From contig JAUWGZ010000079.1 in the NCBI GenBank assembly GCA_030606165.1, positions 1 through 5,407 of the forward strand: a stretch of DNA of 5,407 nucleotides, given 5' to 3'. Positions 4,954-5,407 of the stretch are shown piece by piece. The DNA is from Dehalococcoidia bacterium (GTDB lineage Bacteria; Chloroflexota; Dehalococcoidia; GIF9; AB-539-J10). Made by a program: the position numbers and the translations under genes. The notes beneath the pieces are model-generated. The model saw only the letters and a list, made by a program, of their open reading frames with translations. It was not told the origin of the DNA and did no database searches. Positions within the stretch are counted from its first letter, which is position 1. The number at the start of each line of letters is the position of its first letter.

Positions 4954-5407
4954 ATGCGAAGCCCTTTTGTTGCTGGCAACTGGAAAATGAATACCACGGC
5001 GACTGAAGCTGAACAGCTTGTCATCGAGATGCTTGAGAGACTGGACAGGATAGAAGGAGTGGAAAAGGTACTTTGTCCGCCATTCGTATCTTTAGTTGCC
5101 CTAAATATGATGCTCCGGGATTCGTCTATTAAGCTCGGTGCACAGAATATGTATTTTGAGACTGAAGGGGCTTACACCGGTGAGATATCTCCGCTGATGC
5201 TCAGCGAGTTGTGCGAATTTGTCATACTGGGACACTCTGAGCGGAGATGGTATTTCGGGGAAACCGATGAAATAGTTAACAAGAAAGTAAAGGCGGCTTT
5301 GGCAAACAAGCTTAAGCCTATCTTGTGTGTTGGGGAGAGGCTTGCAGAGAAGGAAGCTGGCAAGACGGAGGGGGTGGTTGATAGGCAGGTGACGGCAGCT
5401 TTGAATG
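4954..5407 (+). CDS. tpiA: Triosephosphate isomerase, N-terminal 151 residues (cut by the window end)
   Basis: A TIM-barrel enzyme that interconverts dihydroxyacetone phosphate and glyceraldehyde 3-phosphate. The visible 151 residues, of about 250 expected, contain FVAGNWKMN with substrate-binding N9 and K11, CPPFVSL (41-47), GAQNMYFETEGAYTGEISP (62-80), GHSERRWYFGET (93-104) with the catalytic H94, and KPILCVGE (121-128). The catalytic glutamate and the phosphate-gripping loop lie beyond the window. ATG 4954 has AGGAGG (4941-4946) seven bases upstream, directly after the pgk stop, so it is the third gene of the operon. No frame disruption is seen up to the edge. Confidence 0.97.
   Translation, partial: MRSPFVAGNWKMNTTATEAEQLVIEMLERLDRIEGVEKVLCPPFVSLVALNMMLRDSSIKLGAQNMYFETEGAYTGEISPLMLSELCEFVILGHSERRWYFGETDEIVNKKVKAALANKLKPILCVGERLAEKEAGKTEGVVDRQVTAALN

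Noticed and set aside
1..5407. CRISPR array, insertion sequence, phage or toxin-antitoxin signatures
   Set aside because: No direct repeats with spacers, transposase motifs, terminal inverted repeats or integrase genes were seen; the only tandem repeat is the short coding one at 2254-2343.

Overview
This window looks like a bacterial chromosome segment of about 45-50% GC. Its gene content resembles Chloroflexota, probably Dehalococcoidia: ThyX as the thymidylate synthase, an FmdB-type zinc ribbon, a short-chain prenyl synthase of the archaeal/actinobacterial style, and pgk followed by tpiA. The lineage is an inference from protein style and was not tested by any search.

Layout. Bases 1-1097 (+) hold the end of a TrkH potassium-transporter membrane subunit and a complete TrkA-type RCK subunit, one base apart. 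Bases 1112-1808 (-) hold thyX and, 29 bases upstream of it, a tRNA-Arg(UCU) with its own likely promoter. Bases 1862-2595 (-) hold a compact three-gene operon of very small zinc-binding proteins. In transcription order these are a 94-residue zinc-finger protein with an acidic repeat tail, an 82-residue FmdB-family zinc ribbon, and a 39-residue zinc-finger protein. The last starts inside the stop codon of the FmdB gene and is homologous to the head of the first protein. Upstream lies a near-consensus sigma-70 promoter (TTGATA, 17 bp, TATAAT) whose -10 box runs into a CIRCE element, the operator of the heat-shock repressor HrcA, with one mismatch to consensus. Bases 2663-5407 (+) hold a divergent operon: a short-chain polyprenyl diphosphate synthase, phosphoglycerate kinase, and the first 151 residues of triosephosphate isomerase.

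How the genes fit together. TrkH and TrkA form one potassium-uptake system. pgk and tpiA are central glycolytic/gluconeogenic steps, and the prenyl synthase shares their transcript. The most novel part is the CIRCE-controlled zinc-protein operon. HrcA regulons are classically limited to chaperones (groESL, dnaK), so uncharacterised treble-clef or AN1-like mini-proteins under this operator suggest an undescribed heat-shock or proteostasis module.
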